Positions 46,887 through 60,813 of a DNA stretch of 64,000 nt are shown in pieces. Positions within the stretch are counted from its first letter, which is position 1. Each line of letters begins with the position of its first letter. Under the pieces are notes generated by a model, which did not search any database, was not told the origin of the DNA, and was given only the letters and a program-made list of their open reading frames with translations. Origin of the DNA: Lonicera japonica. Its lineage: Eukaryota > Streptophyta > Magnoliopsida > Dipsacales > Caprifoliaceae. The stretch spans positions 114,978,790 through 115,042,789 of the forward strand of contig CM038463.1 of the NCBI GenBank assembly GCA_021464415.1. The letters are read 5' to 3'. Both the position numbers and the translations under genes were made by a program.

Positions 46887-47373
46887 GGCATGTATAATGA
46901 TAATTATATACTTTCATGTATGTATATAGATTTATATTTCACATTTTGTGCATATATATATTGACTATGGTGTGTGTTTGAGCAGGCAAAAGGTTGGGGT
47001 GGGGTATCAATAGGCGTAAGGGTAGGGGTTGGGGATGGGTAAGGGAGGGGGTGCTGGTAGTTGTGGTAGGGGTGGGGTGGGTGGTGATGATGTAGGATGG
47101 GGTGATGATGTAAAATGGGGTAGGGGTAGGGGTGGGGTGGGTGGTAGTCATTGAGAATAATTTTTTTTAGAATTCAATGAGAATTAGAATTAGAAAACTC
47201 TACTTTCCTTATAGAATTCATAATTTTGGATTTCTATTAGAATTCTAAATTCCAAATTTGAACTTTAATGTAGTGTCCAAATAATGGAATTCTAAAACTA
47301 TACCTCCCAAATCCAATTTCATAGCATGGAATTGGGGTGCCAAATATACCCTCAATGTATTTTTTTGATATCA

Positions 47374-47531
47374 GATAATGGCTCAGCCCATATGTACCGA
47401 GCAAATGTATACAAAGTTGCGGACTTAATACTCTCTCATTAGGCGAGCCTTATGGGGTGTAAGTGATAATAAATTTACCACTGAAAGCGTTGATTCCAGT
47501 ACTTTACCACTCGACCACTTGCTAGTGGCTA
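47374..47531 (-). mobile_element. SINE-like element, minus strand
   Basis: Read on the minus strand it starts GCCACTAGCAAGTGGTCGAG, TGGTAAAG, a tRNA-like head. It is flanked by TTTTGATATCAG (47362-47373) and TTTTGATATCTG (47532-47543), an 11 of 12 match fitting a target duplication. Lacks a long A-tail. Family not identified. Confidence 0.5.
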
Positions 47532-47544
47532 AGCAGAATTTTGA

Positions 47545-48700
47545 TATCTGTATAATGTGCACATACATCGCATGTCTAGTATTAAATAAAAATTAATAAG
47601 TGATGTTGTGATTATGCAGAATTCCTATCTATTTATTAGCAAAAAATGTTTGTACATGGGCTCATACTTGAGCTTTAGTCCAAATTTAATATTGTTGTAT
47701 TTTTTTTACTTGTGTACAAGTGATAGAATAATATCAATGTCGATACAATCCATATGCATGTGAATAGTCACAATTTCGATGGATTATACTTAAGGTCCTG
47801 TCTTAAGGTTTTTTAACTATCAGTTAAATTCGTTTTGGACAAAAATTAGAAAGGGGAAAAACTTGCTTCATCATATTGGAAACAATTGTGTTGAATGTAT
47901 TTAATTATAAAAGAAAAAAAAAGGTACAAAGAGAGCTTTCAACAACCCACGAAGAGAGTAAATATATAGAAATAGAATCTGAACAACACTATTAATTAAT
48001 TTTTCCAAGCTGCATATGGTGAACTCTCACCAGCTTAGGTCCAGGTTCGGTACCATGCACACCTCTCCATGATTACAAGCTTACATTCCTTGATTTGGCA
48101 ATTGGCATCATCTCCACCCTCGATTAGATCAGCAGCTTACAGCCTTTGTCATTCAAAATTTATTATTTTTTTATCTAATTCGTTGATCGACAATAAAATT
48201 TGTTTATAATATATATATATATATATATATTTAATTTATTAATCAATATATCGATGATACAAAAATTAATCCTATTGTGATCTCAATTTCTCTTTTGAAA
48301 AAATGGGAATCTTTTTCTCGAGTTTGAATTTTTTTAATGCGGCTTTTTAAATTTTTTTATTATAAGACGCTGTCCATAAAATTTAAGTATTTTTTGATAT
48401 TTTTAATATATCTCAGCTCAAATACTGCTGAGAAAAAATTATATTTTATGTCAAGAGAAGGTAATATACATATGGAAAAAATTAATATTTATCTGAATTT
48501 TTGTCATAAAAAATACCAAATTTTTTTTTTCAAATATAATATAATATAATTGAGAGAGATGGGGCTGGGTGGCTGGCTATATATATCCAATAGCTTCCAC
48601 CACTCAATGACGATGGGGCTCGATTTGGAAGAGAAATCCTCCTCCACCCACTACCAACCCACCAACCCATCTCCATTTTCTTTATTTTTAATTTTTATTG
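47545..48700. other. Intergenic upstream of GDCST
   Basis: AT-rich, with a (TA)n tract at 48210-48231. No coding sequence supported. Confidence 0.5.
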
Positions 48701-48712
48701 TACATTACCTAA

Positions 48713-48803
48713 CTATAAATAAATTTCCCTCACACATTATAATAAAGACACTCTTTTTTTTTATATATCTCTCAGATTTACTTTGTTGCAGAACAGAACA
48801 GGG
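48713..48803 (+). promoter_or_regulatory. GDCST core promoter and leader exon
   Basis: CTATAAATAAA at 48713-48723 is a TATA box. A leader follows to about 48803, where GAACAGGG|GTAAGT gives a donor. An acceptor TTTTGATCAG lies just upstream of the start codon (about 49480). The leader intron is therefore about 0.7 kb; inferred from sequence only. Confidence 0.55.
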
Positions 48804-49502
48804 GTAAGTAAACACAACACCCACCCAAAGCTTCTCCCTTGTAAGTTCTTTTCAATCTCTCTCTAATTTGCTCTCTTTCCCGATGTTCGTTATTCAAGTT
48901 TTGTGCTCCATTGCTGTGCCTTTGTTGTTCTTATAATAAAGACACTCTCTTTCTTGATGTTCGTTATACAAGTTATGTTATCGCTGTTGGAATTGATCAT
49001 ATGATGCTATTGAGATCTACCTAACTGAATAAGATTTAATTTTCCTCACTTATATTTTTGTTAATGGAGGTATTGAATGAAACCCAGTATGGTTTTGCCA
49101 CAATTCATATCACTTATTGATTAACACCATCAGAATCAGATTAATCTTATTTTGGGTGATAATGCAATGTGTTCGTACGGGTGATTGCAATACCACTACT
49201 CTCTTCTACTTCTATATAGTATTGTACGGACTGTTTCGATATTTATTAAATGGACTGCCATTTCGCCTTTGTAAGGTCATTTTGTTCAGGTTCAGGTTCA
49301 GTTTTGTGATTTTGATTGTATTTTCTGATACCCATTTCAGTATCCATTTGAGATTTATAAATTAAATAATGTGACATTTTCATATGTGCTTTATGGGATT
49401 CTTTTTTAACTTCCTTCCTAGAGGCTGATTTGAATATAAGTTTACCCAATTTTGACAATCATGGTATTCTTTTGATCAGATATTTATTACGTATCTAAGG
49501 AG

Positions 49503-52500
49503 ATGAGAGGAGGGGGTTTGTGGCAACTTGGGCAATCAATCACCCGCCGTCTTGCTCAGACTGACAAGAAGACCATAGCTCGAAGGTGCTTTGCCACAGA
49601 AGCGGATCTAAAGAAGACAGTTCTATACGACTTTCATGTTGCCCATGGTGGAAAGATGGTTCCTTTTGCAGGGTGGAGCATGCCGATCCAGTACAAGGAC
49701 TCAATCATGGACTCTACAGTAAACTGTAGGGAGAATGGGAGCCTATTTGATGTTTCCCATATGTGTGGGCTAAGTCTCAAGGGAAAAGACTGCATCAAGT
49801 TTCTTGAAAAGCTGGTCATTGCTGATGTGGCTGGACTTGCCCCTGGAACTGGGACTCTGACTGTATTCACTAACGAGAAAGGAGGGGCCATTGACGATTC
49901 TGTCATCACCAAGGTGACTGATGATCATATATACCTGGTTGTAAATGCAGGATGTAGAGATAAGGATCTTGCGCACATCGAGGAGCATATGAAGGCATTC
50001 AAATCCAAAGGTGGAGATGTGTCTTGGCACATCCATGATGAGAGATCCCTTCTAGCTCTCCAGGTTAATATTCAAAATCCTCTACTTACAATATGGTCAG
50101 AGTATGTCCTGGTGAAAATTTGACATTTTAACAGTATATATATTCAAAGTAATTATAGAATTAGGTGCAGGATCTGTAATAGCAAAACCGACCACCACAT
50201 CTCCTCCTGAATTTTCCAAACGGGCTTGAAGGTGTATGAGCATATTCTATCTACATCATCCTCTTTTTGTTCCTTCACAACTGTACACTTAAAAAGTTCT
50301 CTGCAAGGCCCAAATTCACACGATTTCACCCTCTGTGCTTCTTTATGGCATTCAAACTTGTTATTTTAATGTAATTTTGACGATATTTGTGGTGCAGGGT
50401 CCTCTGGCAGGCCCAGTTCTTCAATACCTGACTAAGGATGATTTGAGCAAGTTTTACTTTGGAGAGTTTCGCATGTTGGATATCAATGGGGTACACTGCT
50501 TTCTCACTAGGACAGGGTACGCTTCTCTCGTGATTGTTTTCCAAAAAAGACCAATGGGTTCACATGGCTTGGGGAATGATAACTTTCATTTCTGATTTTT
50601 AAGCAAATGACGTTTTTTGCCTTAAGCACTTGTTTGGTTCAAGTTTTGGTTAGTTCCTAGAACCCAAAATAGTAATTTCACTTGGAAAGTTTGAGCTTCA
50701 TCAATGATTCAACCTCTTGACATGAAAGAGACTTCTAGTATGAATTTACCATTTTACGATTCCAGAAACGAATCAAAACTTAGACCAAACAAGCACTAAA
50801 TGACTTGGTGAATGTAAATGTTTATCTTCTTTCACTTACTAAACCTAAAAGCTATTGACTATAAGTTTAAAGAGACCCAGATTTCCAAATGGGTTGACCT
50901 GTAACCATCAATGGGCACATGACATCAAAATTTCGGCCAGTTTAGGCATCAATTATTATTACACGGAAAAGAATGCAGAAATACCTTCCCGACATAATAA
51001 TCACTTCTGGTATTGTCTGTTAAGTTCGTCAATGAATCCATTGTTATATATCTGTCGCCCGTTTTTTACTCGTTGATGATTCTTTCATACTAGAGCTAGG
51101 AATTAAGTCTTGATTCGAAGCTCAATTTGTAAATAGCTTTTAACTTTCAATGTTTGGCATATTTGAAGAAGTGGTGGGGACTGATGCTAGGATGTTGATG
51201 TCCAGAATTTTTCGAACGTGATGTGGAAAGTACATTGTTTCTTCCTGGGGTTTCCGGTGTGCTTTGGTTGAGGTTTATACGGGCCTTTGATATAAAAGTG
51301 TAGTTTTGTTTAGAAAAATGAGGAAAAGAGTCGTCAACAAATGATGTTCAAATATGATTATGTGCTTTTGGAGGTTTTATACATAAAAATGAAGAAGAGT
51401 AGTATTCTAGGCAAATTAAGATTATGTTTTTTGATGTAGTTGCATCCTATTAGGCTGCTTTTGACGTGCAGGATAAGAGTATAGGATAGGATAAAGTTAT
51501 CCTATCCCATGTTTGATGTTCATTAGGAATGGATATCGGGGCGGATTATTTATCCCACTAAAGCTTCTTATCCCATCGAGAGAGGAATTAACAAATCCCA
51601 CCTAGGAGGTGGGCTTGTTTTATCGTGTCTAGATGGGATTAAATAATCCGAAGCGACTATCTAATCCAAACGCATCAAACACAAACATATTATTTTTTAC
51701 TTGACATCTACTGGATTAAATACTTGCATGGCCATATATAAATATATTTGCGAGTATTCCTAACCATAATAGGCTGTCTATGTGGAACTAAGTTATAAAA
51801 GCAATACCTGGACCATGCCATTACTTCAACCCATGTCCAAAACACAAAATATTACCAAAATCAATAAGTTACTCTCAGAACATAAGAATGCATTAGTTTC
51901 TTATGGCCCATATCGTGTTATTTCGTCTAATAGGGTTCCCCATTGTGATCCTTGGACTTGGGGAATTGGGCTTCTTCTTGACCGTGTTAACCTTTTACTG
52001 GATTTTGGTTTGGGAATTGGAACCATGTCAAAATTTAAGTAGTTAACTGCACATCTAGCTTGGTTAACCATAGAATGATTCAGCAAAGCTGTTAGAAAAC
52101 CCTAAAAAATTAGCCATCATAATCTAACGTAATGTGTTTCTAGTTTCTACTAATAACTTTTTGGCGTCTTGGGACTTCATGAAACAAACAATTCCACTGA
52201 ATCTGTTATGACCTTCGCCTTCCTGAGGATATAATCTTGGAGTTGTATATAATCCACAAAGTTCATTATCAGACCCCTGAGGATATAATCTTGTTTAACT
52301 TAACACTGCTGATTATTGATACAAGGATTTGTTTAAATTTATTCTACCAGGTACACAGGTGAGGATGGATTTGAGATATCAGTTCCTTCAGAGCACGCAG
52401 TGGATCTTGCAAAGGCAATTCTCGAAAAATCTGAATCGAAAGTAAGGCTGACAGGGCTGGGCGCTCGAGACAGTCTTAGGCTCGAGGCTGGACTCTGCTT

Positions 52501-52894
52501 GTATGGCAATGACATGGAACAGCACACAACACCTATAGAGGCCGGGCTCACATGGGCTGTGGGGAAGAGAAGAAGGGCCGAAGGTGGTTTTCTTGGTGCT
52601 GAGGTGATACTTAAGCAAATAGCGGATGGTCCATCGATCAGGCGAGTTGGCCTTTTTTCTTCAGGCCCACCAGCCAGAAGCCACAGTGAGATTCAGAATG
52701 AGAAGGGAGATAACATTGGGGAAGTTACCAGTGGAGGGTTCAGCCCCTGTCTCAAGAAGAACATAGCGATGGGTTATGTCAAATCTGGATTGCACAAGGC
52801 GGGCACCAAAGTTAAGATTGTGGTTCGCGGGAAATCTTATGATGGTGCAGTCACTAAAATGCCCTTTGTACCCGCGAAATATTACAAGCCTTAG
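49503..52894 (+). CDS. GDCST: Glycine cleavage system T protein (aminomethyltransferase), mitochondrial
   Basis: Transfers the methylene group from the aminomethyl-lipoyl arm of H protein to tetrahydrofolate, releasing ammonia, in the photorespiratory glycine decarboxylase of leaf mitochondria. Exons: 49503-50063, 50398-50516, 52351-52894, giving 407 aa, the normal length. The N-terminus [20 protein letters not shown] is basic and hydroxylated, fitting a mitochondrial presequence; the mature part probably starts near [15 protein letters not shown]. Conserved T-protein segments: [75 protein letters not shown] and the C-terminal [10 protein letters not shown]. All segments are intact. The second intron (1.8 kb) contains a possible MITE remnant (51470-51680). 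It converges with the E2 gene, 1.3 kb between stops. Confidence 0.97.
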
Positions 52895-53019
52895 GTCATT
52901 TTCTTGTTTACATCCTACTTGAAAGTTCCTTGGTTTTCTAGTTGACATGTTTGTGGTGAACCTCTGTCTCCTGCATTAATACCAAACTGAGATTCCGAGT
53001 TGAAATGGAGATTTGCTTT

Positions 53020-54206
53020 CTGTAATTATGTTAACTTGCATAAATGTGCACACACAGAAACGAACATATAGATTTTTCTGTGTTACACTTGGTGCAAAAA
53101 AATTGTGATTTTGTATGAGAAAAATTAATCAGGTAAGTTATTTTGCTTGGTACATGTGATGGGGTAGCAAGATTTCTGCACAAAATTTTGAACACTAGCC
53201 TGTCTAGTTGAAATTTTTGAGTTAAAATTTTAAAATTTTTCTGAAGTTGAGTTTTTAAAATCAATTTGTGTTTGGTACACTATTTTTAAAGTTGCACCAG
53301 TGATAACTGTTGATGTGACAGTAGGGCTTTATTAAAGTTGTATTGTTGATGTGAGATAGGTTTTATAATATCAATTTTTAAAATTTATACCAAATATGAT
53401 AGTTTTAAAAATGCATTAAAAAATTGATTTATGAAGCTGAACCAAACGGGGGCGACCCTCTACTTAATAGCTAGCTCCTTAAAAATAAAGATCTCGGCTT
53501 CAGAACTACAAAACCTGTTACTGATGGGCCCAGCAGCCGAAGGAATTGATTTTATCTCGAAAACTTACTAACAGATTAAAGTTGTTCTCTGTTCATGCCT
53601 TGTGGAAGGGCTAAAATACAACCTAGCGTTCTTACCAGACTTTTGCTACAACATTATTACTGTTGTGTCAACACTAACACAACTTGAATTCCACATGACG
53701 TTAACTGGTTAGGATCCCAGATGATCATTAGGCAAACTCAAAAATGCCACGACCTTTCAAAACCGGTGATCTCTTGATAATAAACATGTTTAACTACTAT
53801 TGTAAGAAAAATGTTTAATTTTTCTCATTTCTTTTTGATTTATACAAACCTCATAGAACTTCAAGATATACTAACTTGAGCGTAAATGGTTAGTGCTTAT
53901 ATATGAGGACAGTATCTATTGATGAAAAGGGTGTACAAAAGACTAGTAAACAAACTCTCAGATAATGAATAACACAATAGTTATTGGGTAACAATAATTA
54001 TCAAACACAAGTTTCTTTATCATTTTCATTTGCAAAAAAACATGTTTAGAAATATCATCTCCAAAGAAAATCGCTGTGGCCGCAATCGTACAAATTGATG
54101 ATCGAGAATATATGTCGTAATAATATTTGAACATACATTATTCAGCTCCAGCAAAACGGGGAGTACGAGCAAAAAAGGGAAATGACAAAGCTGGCAGTGT
54201 CATTCT
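53020..54206. other. Space between the two convergent mitochondrial genes
   Basis: Presumed 3' UTRs at both ends. A TTTTTAAAATTTT-type segment at 53180-53430 reads like a degraded transposon but has no clear ends. No gene seen. Confidence 0.45.
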
Positions 54207-57200
54207 TCAAATGTCGAGCAACAATCTCCTGGGGTCTTCAACAACATCTTTGATGCGCCTCAAGAAGAAGACAGCCTCTCTTCCATCAATCAGCCTATGG
54301 TCATAGGTTAGTGCGATGTACATCATTGGCCTTGCAATGACTTGTCCCCCAACAACCATTGGACGGTTAACTATTGAATGCATGCCCAGAATAGCCGACT
54401 GCCAAAATCAAGAGAAAGAAAATAATATAAGCCTATTTGTTTGTTCAACTGGGGAATGAGATCTATTTTAGAACACTGAAGCCACTGGAATATAGAACCC
54501 ATATTTGCATGCACCCCAAAATTTCAAATTCACATATTATTATATGACGTGTATATATAATGGCCGTGCTGAATAACTTGGGACACTCTTCATTGATTTG
54601 GTATCATCATTTGAAATAGTAGCAGATACCAGCGCTGAAGGCACAATTACAATTTTTTTCCAGTTACTCTTGCTTACAACATAAGAGCTTGCCTACTGCA
54701 CTCCTTGTATATATGGCACACCCCATAAGATGCATTTGGGGCACACCATGTTGTCAATTTTTGAAAAAAACATCCATATTCTATTCATATACAAAAGATT
54801 ATGAAGTTGCATATATCTGTTAATAGATAATTAAATGCATATTTCTGTCTATATGACTTAGCTATATAATGTCTGAAGAGAGAGATAGTTAAGAGCATTT
54901 ATAAAGTGTTGATTGCAGAGGGAGATTCAAAGTCATTCAATTATTGGACAATCAATCTTCTTGTGCAAGATCTTCGTTGGGTTTCTAAAACCATTTTTCA
55001 CTTCTAGTTTTCACCAACAAACTTGGACAAAACTTAAATATGATGCGTTCTAAACTGCAAGTATGTGGAAGGGAGGAAGCAGTTGTCTTTTAGCTGATCT
55101 CAAGTAATTCATAAGATAATTTGGCAGACATATATGTATACCTGAGCGCAAGGTCTCAAAGAATCCAAACAGAAAACAAGAAAACATGGGTATGCATACC
55201 TGTGGAGGGTTTATGATCGGAGTACTTATAAGGCTTCCATACACACCACCATTGGATATTGTGAATGAACCTCCAGCCATCTCATCTATTGAGATGGAGC
55301 CATCATTTGCCTTCTTCGCAAGGGTGTTGATCTCCTTCTCTATGTCAGCAAAGTTCATTCGCTCAGCGTTGCGTATAACCGGAACAACAAGACCCTTGAA
55401 GAAGAAAAATAGGGGAGGAGACTCAATTTAGATGCCATTCCAGAGTAAATAGCAGAGTAATCCAAATTTCATGCCACTGGCCAGTCCAAAAGTTGAACAC
55501 AACCAAGTAGGCAAGTACAAAATTATTTCATAGGAGAAAGAATCACACACTATCCATGCACCAAACACAGGGAAGTGGGGATCAACTCTTTCAAATATTA
55601 GCAGTAAAGCACAAAGGAATGATCCTGAAACACTCAAGTGTTCCATCATTTAGTAACAAGGCATCAGAATCGATCAGACTAATGAAATACCTTTTTAGTA
55701 CCAACAGCAATACTAATATCAATATAATCCCTGTAAATGATGTCATCCCCATCAATAACAGCATTAATGATTGGCTGATTCTGGAGTCCACTAACAGCAG
55801 CCTGAAACAACATGAGAGTTGTGATAAAGAATTAAATGAAAGGTGGAGGTGGACAAAAAAGCATGCCCAACTGTATATGTAAGGTCACAAATAACAGGAA
55901 ATGAGTATACGCACTTTGACAAATCCCGACATAAGTCCTAACTTCACTCCATGCTTCTCAACAAATGCATCTTTATAATCAGAACGGAGCTTCATCAAAT
56001 TAGTCCTAGATTACATAAGCAAATAACAGGAAATGTAAGATTGGACAATATGCAAGTATATCATATAAAGAGTTATTAAAGAGAAAAAGAAAGAGGGAGA
56101 AAGGAAGGAGAGAGGGGGGGGTTGAATATAGAAATGAAATGTGGAAAGGTGAATAATAGACTAGGTTATGAAAGTGAAAATTTCAATGAAATTACGTAAA
56201 AAGCATTGTGGCATGTCACAATGCATTAGTTATTAAAAACAAGCATTGCATAATTCGCATTACTCACATCACATTACATTTTTTACCAACATTGCATACT
56301 CCAATAAACACTGGAAATTTGAGATAGGAAACAAGAGAGATTAAGAAGTTACATTATTGAGTGCAAATGGAACTTACATGTCAACTTCATTGAATGTAGT
56401 TAGCAATGCAAATGTATTTTGAGAGTCTTTCAAACGGGTTGCAACACGTTTCCTGAGCCTCGTCATTGGAACCTACAAGGAGAAAATATTCCAAAAAATT
56501 GGAGAAACGTTTTTCCATTGCACAAAACAACACTCTGAAATTGGAAAATGCTTAAAAAATCGAAGTGGGCTATTAATAAAAACAAACCAGTTACAACATA
56601 CTTGGTTAATCATCAAACAAAATGATGCTTACTCTTCTTTCTCTTTCCTTTGGAGGAAGCTGAGGTTCCATGGCCGAGGTTCTAGAAGGTGGTGGAGAAG
56701 GTGCTTTAGGCTTCTCCTTAGGCACCTCCTTGGCAAATGAAATTTCTGCCTTGGGAATTTGTTTGTCCACCTCCTTTTCTGCAGGAGTAGGCTTTGATTC
56801 AGCTTTGCTAGATTTATTCTCTGATGGAGCTACATGCGTTGCACCTTCGGCAGACTTTGAAATGATTGCTATCTTTGTACCAGGTTCCACAGTGTCACCT
56901 TCATTGGCTACAAACTGCAAAACTTAAATGGGAAACATTAGATATTCACAAACAGCCTTCATTGGTCACAAACTGCAAAATTTCTCTGGGCAAACTCATA
57001 GATTTCTTATGAGGACAAAGTAGGGTTAAACATGAACTGGAAGTAATTGAATCGCTTTCCCCACTGAAAGTCTACCTTTTGGATGACACCAGATTCAGGA
57101 CTTGCAACATCAATTGTCACCTGAACGAGGCATATAAAAACTATTAAGTCCTGATATGATACTCCTCCATGGTGCATAAACAAAACATTTAACTCGTTCT

Positions 57201-59108
57201 GAGTTTCACAATAATACCTTATCCGTTTCAACTTGGGCAATTGGCTCATCAATTTCTACACGATCACCAGGTTCTGCTCCAAGTTATCATAGAAATATAA
57301 TTAATTTTAAACTGCTTGAATGCACATAATCTATCATACACAACCAAACAAGCATAGCAGGGAAAAAGATCTTTTTCACAAGCATAACAGATTAACTATC
57401 TTGGACAACGTACTCTTCAAAAAAGTGGCTAGAGTTCCATCGCTGATGGATTCACCCATAAAAGGCACAACAGCATCAACCAGGTCACCTTTTAAGGAGA
57501 AAAGGAAAATATGAGTTTGTGCAGATCTTACCATAGCTAATGCACATGCTAAAACCAGGAAAATAGATTGAAAATATCATACCACTTTCTGAAGAAAATG
57601 ACCTACTACACGTTAGGATCGAAAAATCAGCTTGGAGAAGTGATACATTCCTGTGCCAAAATAACATAACATTTAAAGGAAATAAATGGCATTACTTAAT
57701 AATTAATATATTGCGATACTAGAAAAAACCTCAAAACAATAATACTACTCTTTCAGTCTTTCTATCTATTACAATCTGTACTCAGTAGTCAGTACTCTTC
57801 AGGTTAAATGCTAATTATGGATAAACTGATACATGTTGTGTATGCTTGACACGTCAAAATTAGCAAATAAAGAACTTTGATGTCTAAAAGTTTAAGTATC
57901 AGCTTAAGAGGTTAACATTAATGAAGGCAAAAGATAAGGAGAAAATTATCAGAAAAAGGAAAGTTTTTACTAACCTTGTAGGTTTTGAATTAACTGGAGC
58001 CGTAATTGCATGAAATAAAAAGATAAAAAAACGAGTAATTCATTAGTACAGAACAGATTTCAATGCAAAAAAGTGAAGAACCATTACATTAATAATAACC
58101 GCAATTACCCTGGTGATGCAACTGTCGCAGAAGTGTCGATCCTCTTCTAATAAGTAGTGTCTGTACATGTGTGTAACATTAACCAAGTAAGTATTAATGA
58201 AGAAGAACAACCATGTATACCGTACATATGCATGAGAACAGTGAATAATTGTGAAGTTGTAAATTCCTGATGTGTAACACTTAGGAAAATGCTGGGCTGC
58301 TTTCAGGTAGTTACCCAGATTGCTTTCAAATAATTGTGAACCATGTATGCAAAAAGCAAAAAAAAAAAGAAAGAAAAAAGATTGCAGGGTTGCTTTCAAG
58401 TAGTTACCCAGATTAAGTCACAATTAACATAAGGACCGACTGGAAATTTTCCGAATAGTCATCATCCAGATGACTAAAATTGAAGAAAAGAACATGTTGG
58501 GCTTCAATTATTCAGTATACTGAAGAAATTATGAAATCTCAAATTGTCCAAAATTCTTCATAGATTCAAAAGCAGCTAAATGGCCAAAACCAAAGGCTGT
58601 CAATTTGAGAACGTAAACTATTTCAAACAGCCAACACCAAACATCTCTTCTGGGAGGGATGGTTATGGTATGTGACACTCCAAAAGCTCTTAAAAACAAA
58701 ACCATTCTTTATTGCGAAAAATTATGGTGTTTTTGTGGCTATAGTCACTCATCATCTAGGTCCACAACAGTAAAATGTAGAAATTTTAAAACCACCGCAG
58801 AGTGTGCAGAATAAAAAGGTGAAAATGAGGTAGTCGGAGCGATATAAAAATGTACCTCATCCCCCAAGCTAGTAACAATGTAACCCCGTGGTGTAGATGC
58901 TGCCACTGTAGGCCGAACCTTCTGCAGTGACTGTTTTATGCTCTGAAAATGAACACAATATATATATATATATATATATATCACATATATATAAAGACGT
59001 ATACATAGAGACAATCAATAGATACAAGTGTAGCAAGAATATAATACAACTAACCGAAGCAAAGGAGCCACCAGAAGTGACTTTTCGCCTTATAATTGAC
59101 CACATCAT
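54207..59108 (-). CDS. DLST: Dihydrolipoyllysine succinyltransferase, E2 of 2-oxoglutarate dehydrogenase, mitochondrial
   Basis: Core subunit of the TCA-cycle 2-oxoglutarate dehydrogenase; transfers succinyl from its lipoyl arm to CoA. Exons (minus): 59108-59055, 58942-58856, 58146-58109, 57650-57583, 57488-57414, 57273-57218, 57120-57076, 56914-56633, 56472-56378, 56005-55915, 55801-55691, 55394-55200, 54398-54207; phases agree, 462 aa. The start [18 protein letters not shown] gives a basic presequence; an in-frame ATG 78 bases upstream (59186) is less suitable. The lipoyl domain lies at about 88-160 with Lys126 in [17 protein letters not shown] Lys/Pro/Ala-rich linker follows, with no E3-binding domain, usual for plant members. 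The catalytic domain runs from [20 protein letters not shown] to the end, with [11 protein letters not shown] carrying His433 and Asp437. The 38-base exon ([13 protein letters not shown]) is the least certain; it was chosen because it restores phase. Confidence 0.94.
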
Positions 59109-59429
59109 AGCTCCAATTAGCTTATTTCCTAGCAAAATTACAAGAAGACGAGCTAAAGCATTCGCTTCAAGTTCAGACAATTGCAAAGCAAGACAACAAG
59201 ATCATTTTAGACACAAATCCTTACTGAATAGTACGTGATATTCGATTAGCTCTACCAGATAAGTTCAACGATTTGAAAAATGAAAATTTACGAATACGAA
59301 AATAGAAAACCTAGATTCAAAGGATTAACCGCGTAAATTAAATACAACAAACATAAAGGCAAGGTAGAGAATAGAGATAATTGAGAAAGAGGGAAAACCA
59401 GGTAAAGGCGATGAGGCAATGGGATTGAA

Positions 59430-60810
59430 CGGAGGATTTTTATTTCAGCTTTTATTGCTTTCGCTTCTTTCTTTTTTTTTCCGAGAGAAAGGACGAAGCG
59501 AATCTAGAATAATGCATCATATCACATGAAAACGAAGATGAAAGGAGCGAATTTTAGAAAGAGAAGTCAGAGACGCCAATATGAAACTGCACATGGAAAA
59601 CTCTTCCACAATGGACACCCTACGCACATTTTTTTTCCCCCTCTTAATAGATTCTTTATATTTTTCATGCCATCAAATTTTTAATTGTGAGTTAATAAAA
59701 CATAACAAAATTTTAGATCCTAGGTGCAGCTAAGTTAAGTTGAAAAAATTCACAACGGGTCACAGGCGGAACTACAGTGGGGCAGGCGGGGCGGCCGATC
59801 CCACCGGAAGAAAAAACAAAATTTGAAAAACAAATAAATTATAGTTTTGACTTTTGAGGGGTTAAATTGTATTTGTAAAACTATTGGGGTCATAATTCAA
59901 AACTTAAAAAATAAAACATTGATTTGAATTTGGTCATAAATGATTTTAATTCACAAAAGGATGTTCAACTTCATTAAATTATATAATGTATTTTTTTGTA
60001 TCACATGTGATTAGATATAGCAAAAAACGTTTTTTTGTCTATTTTAAATCTCTAATTATAATATGTTATTATATAAGTGTTTAGCCCGCCCCATGAATAA
60101 ATCCTAACTACATCACTGATTTCTGCTCCTACTAGCCAATAATCCTGATTTCGCAATTGCAACGGGTTAGAACCAGTTGATGAGAGAGGTGATTTTTTTT
60201 TCAATTATGATTTGATAAATGTGCACGAATCAAATTTTATTCTTCACTTCTCATTTGAAAAGTTGTAAGTTCTATTATAAAATAACTTCAATTTAAGTGG
60301 TATCAGAGCTCATCTTCCATTTGAAAGGTGATGTAAGTCCCATTTTCCCTTCACATTAGGTATGTTTTCTATTTAGTCCGGGTAAAAATTATAAAACCTA
60401 AACTCAAATCAAATTTAAAAGTTTGGTTTTGGTTTGATTTTTCAATCTTTCAAAATAAAACTTTTTGGTTCGGTTTTATTTGGTTTTGATATATATTTTA
60501 TTATTTTAAAATAAATAAATTATAAGAAAACACTTATTTTGATCAAAAAATAATAATAACTCTATACCTATTCATATTTATTTTAGATAATGAAATAAAA
60601 TTATTTTCGAGTTATATATGCAATAATTCGGTTTAATTCGATTCACATAAAATTAGATAGTGAAATAAAGTTATTGCTTTAAAAAAAAACTATTTTCTTA
60701 AAATGCATAAATAAATCTTGCAAACTTAAGAGCGTCATCAACTAAGCTAAGTTTTTGTTTTCATTTTTGAAATTTTTTATTTTTGTTACAAACAACTAAT
60801 CTAAGTTCAA
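59430..60810. other. Intergenic, upstream of E2 gene
   Basis: E2 promoter and 5' UTR probably lie at 59110-59480. Beyond that the sequence is AT-rich with short stretches typical of plant repeats (CGGAACTACAGTGGGGC near 59770, GGTTTGGTTT-type words near 60420-60480). No coding sequence seen. Confidence 0.45.
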
Positions 60811-60813
60811 TAA

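Larger units (their letters stand above)
44811..47351. mobile_element. PIF/Harbinger-like element, relative of the PLC-carrying one
   Basis: The ends GGGTACATTTGATTAT and, inverted, GGGTATATTTGGCACC resemble those at 15119 and 17417, and the subterminal ATAGAATT-rich words also match. The flanks are TTA (44808-44810) and TCA (47352-47354), a degraded target duplication. It is interrupted by a hAT-like insertion (45080-46790). At 46980-47150 there is a G-rich low-complexity tract. Confidence 0.6.

Noticed and set aside
51470..51680. MITE in the second GDCST intron
   Set aside because: It contains inverted words around TTATCCTATCCCAT and GGATTAGATAG-like ends, but no clear terminal repeats or target duplication, so it is only noted as a possible remnant.
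735..52894. A sulfur/glutathione/one-carbon gene cluster (glyoxalase I, APS reductase, GDCST)
   Set aside because: The genes are far apart, on different strands, separated by unrelated genes and transposons, and are single-copy housekeeping genes in plants; proximity gives no evidence of a cluster.
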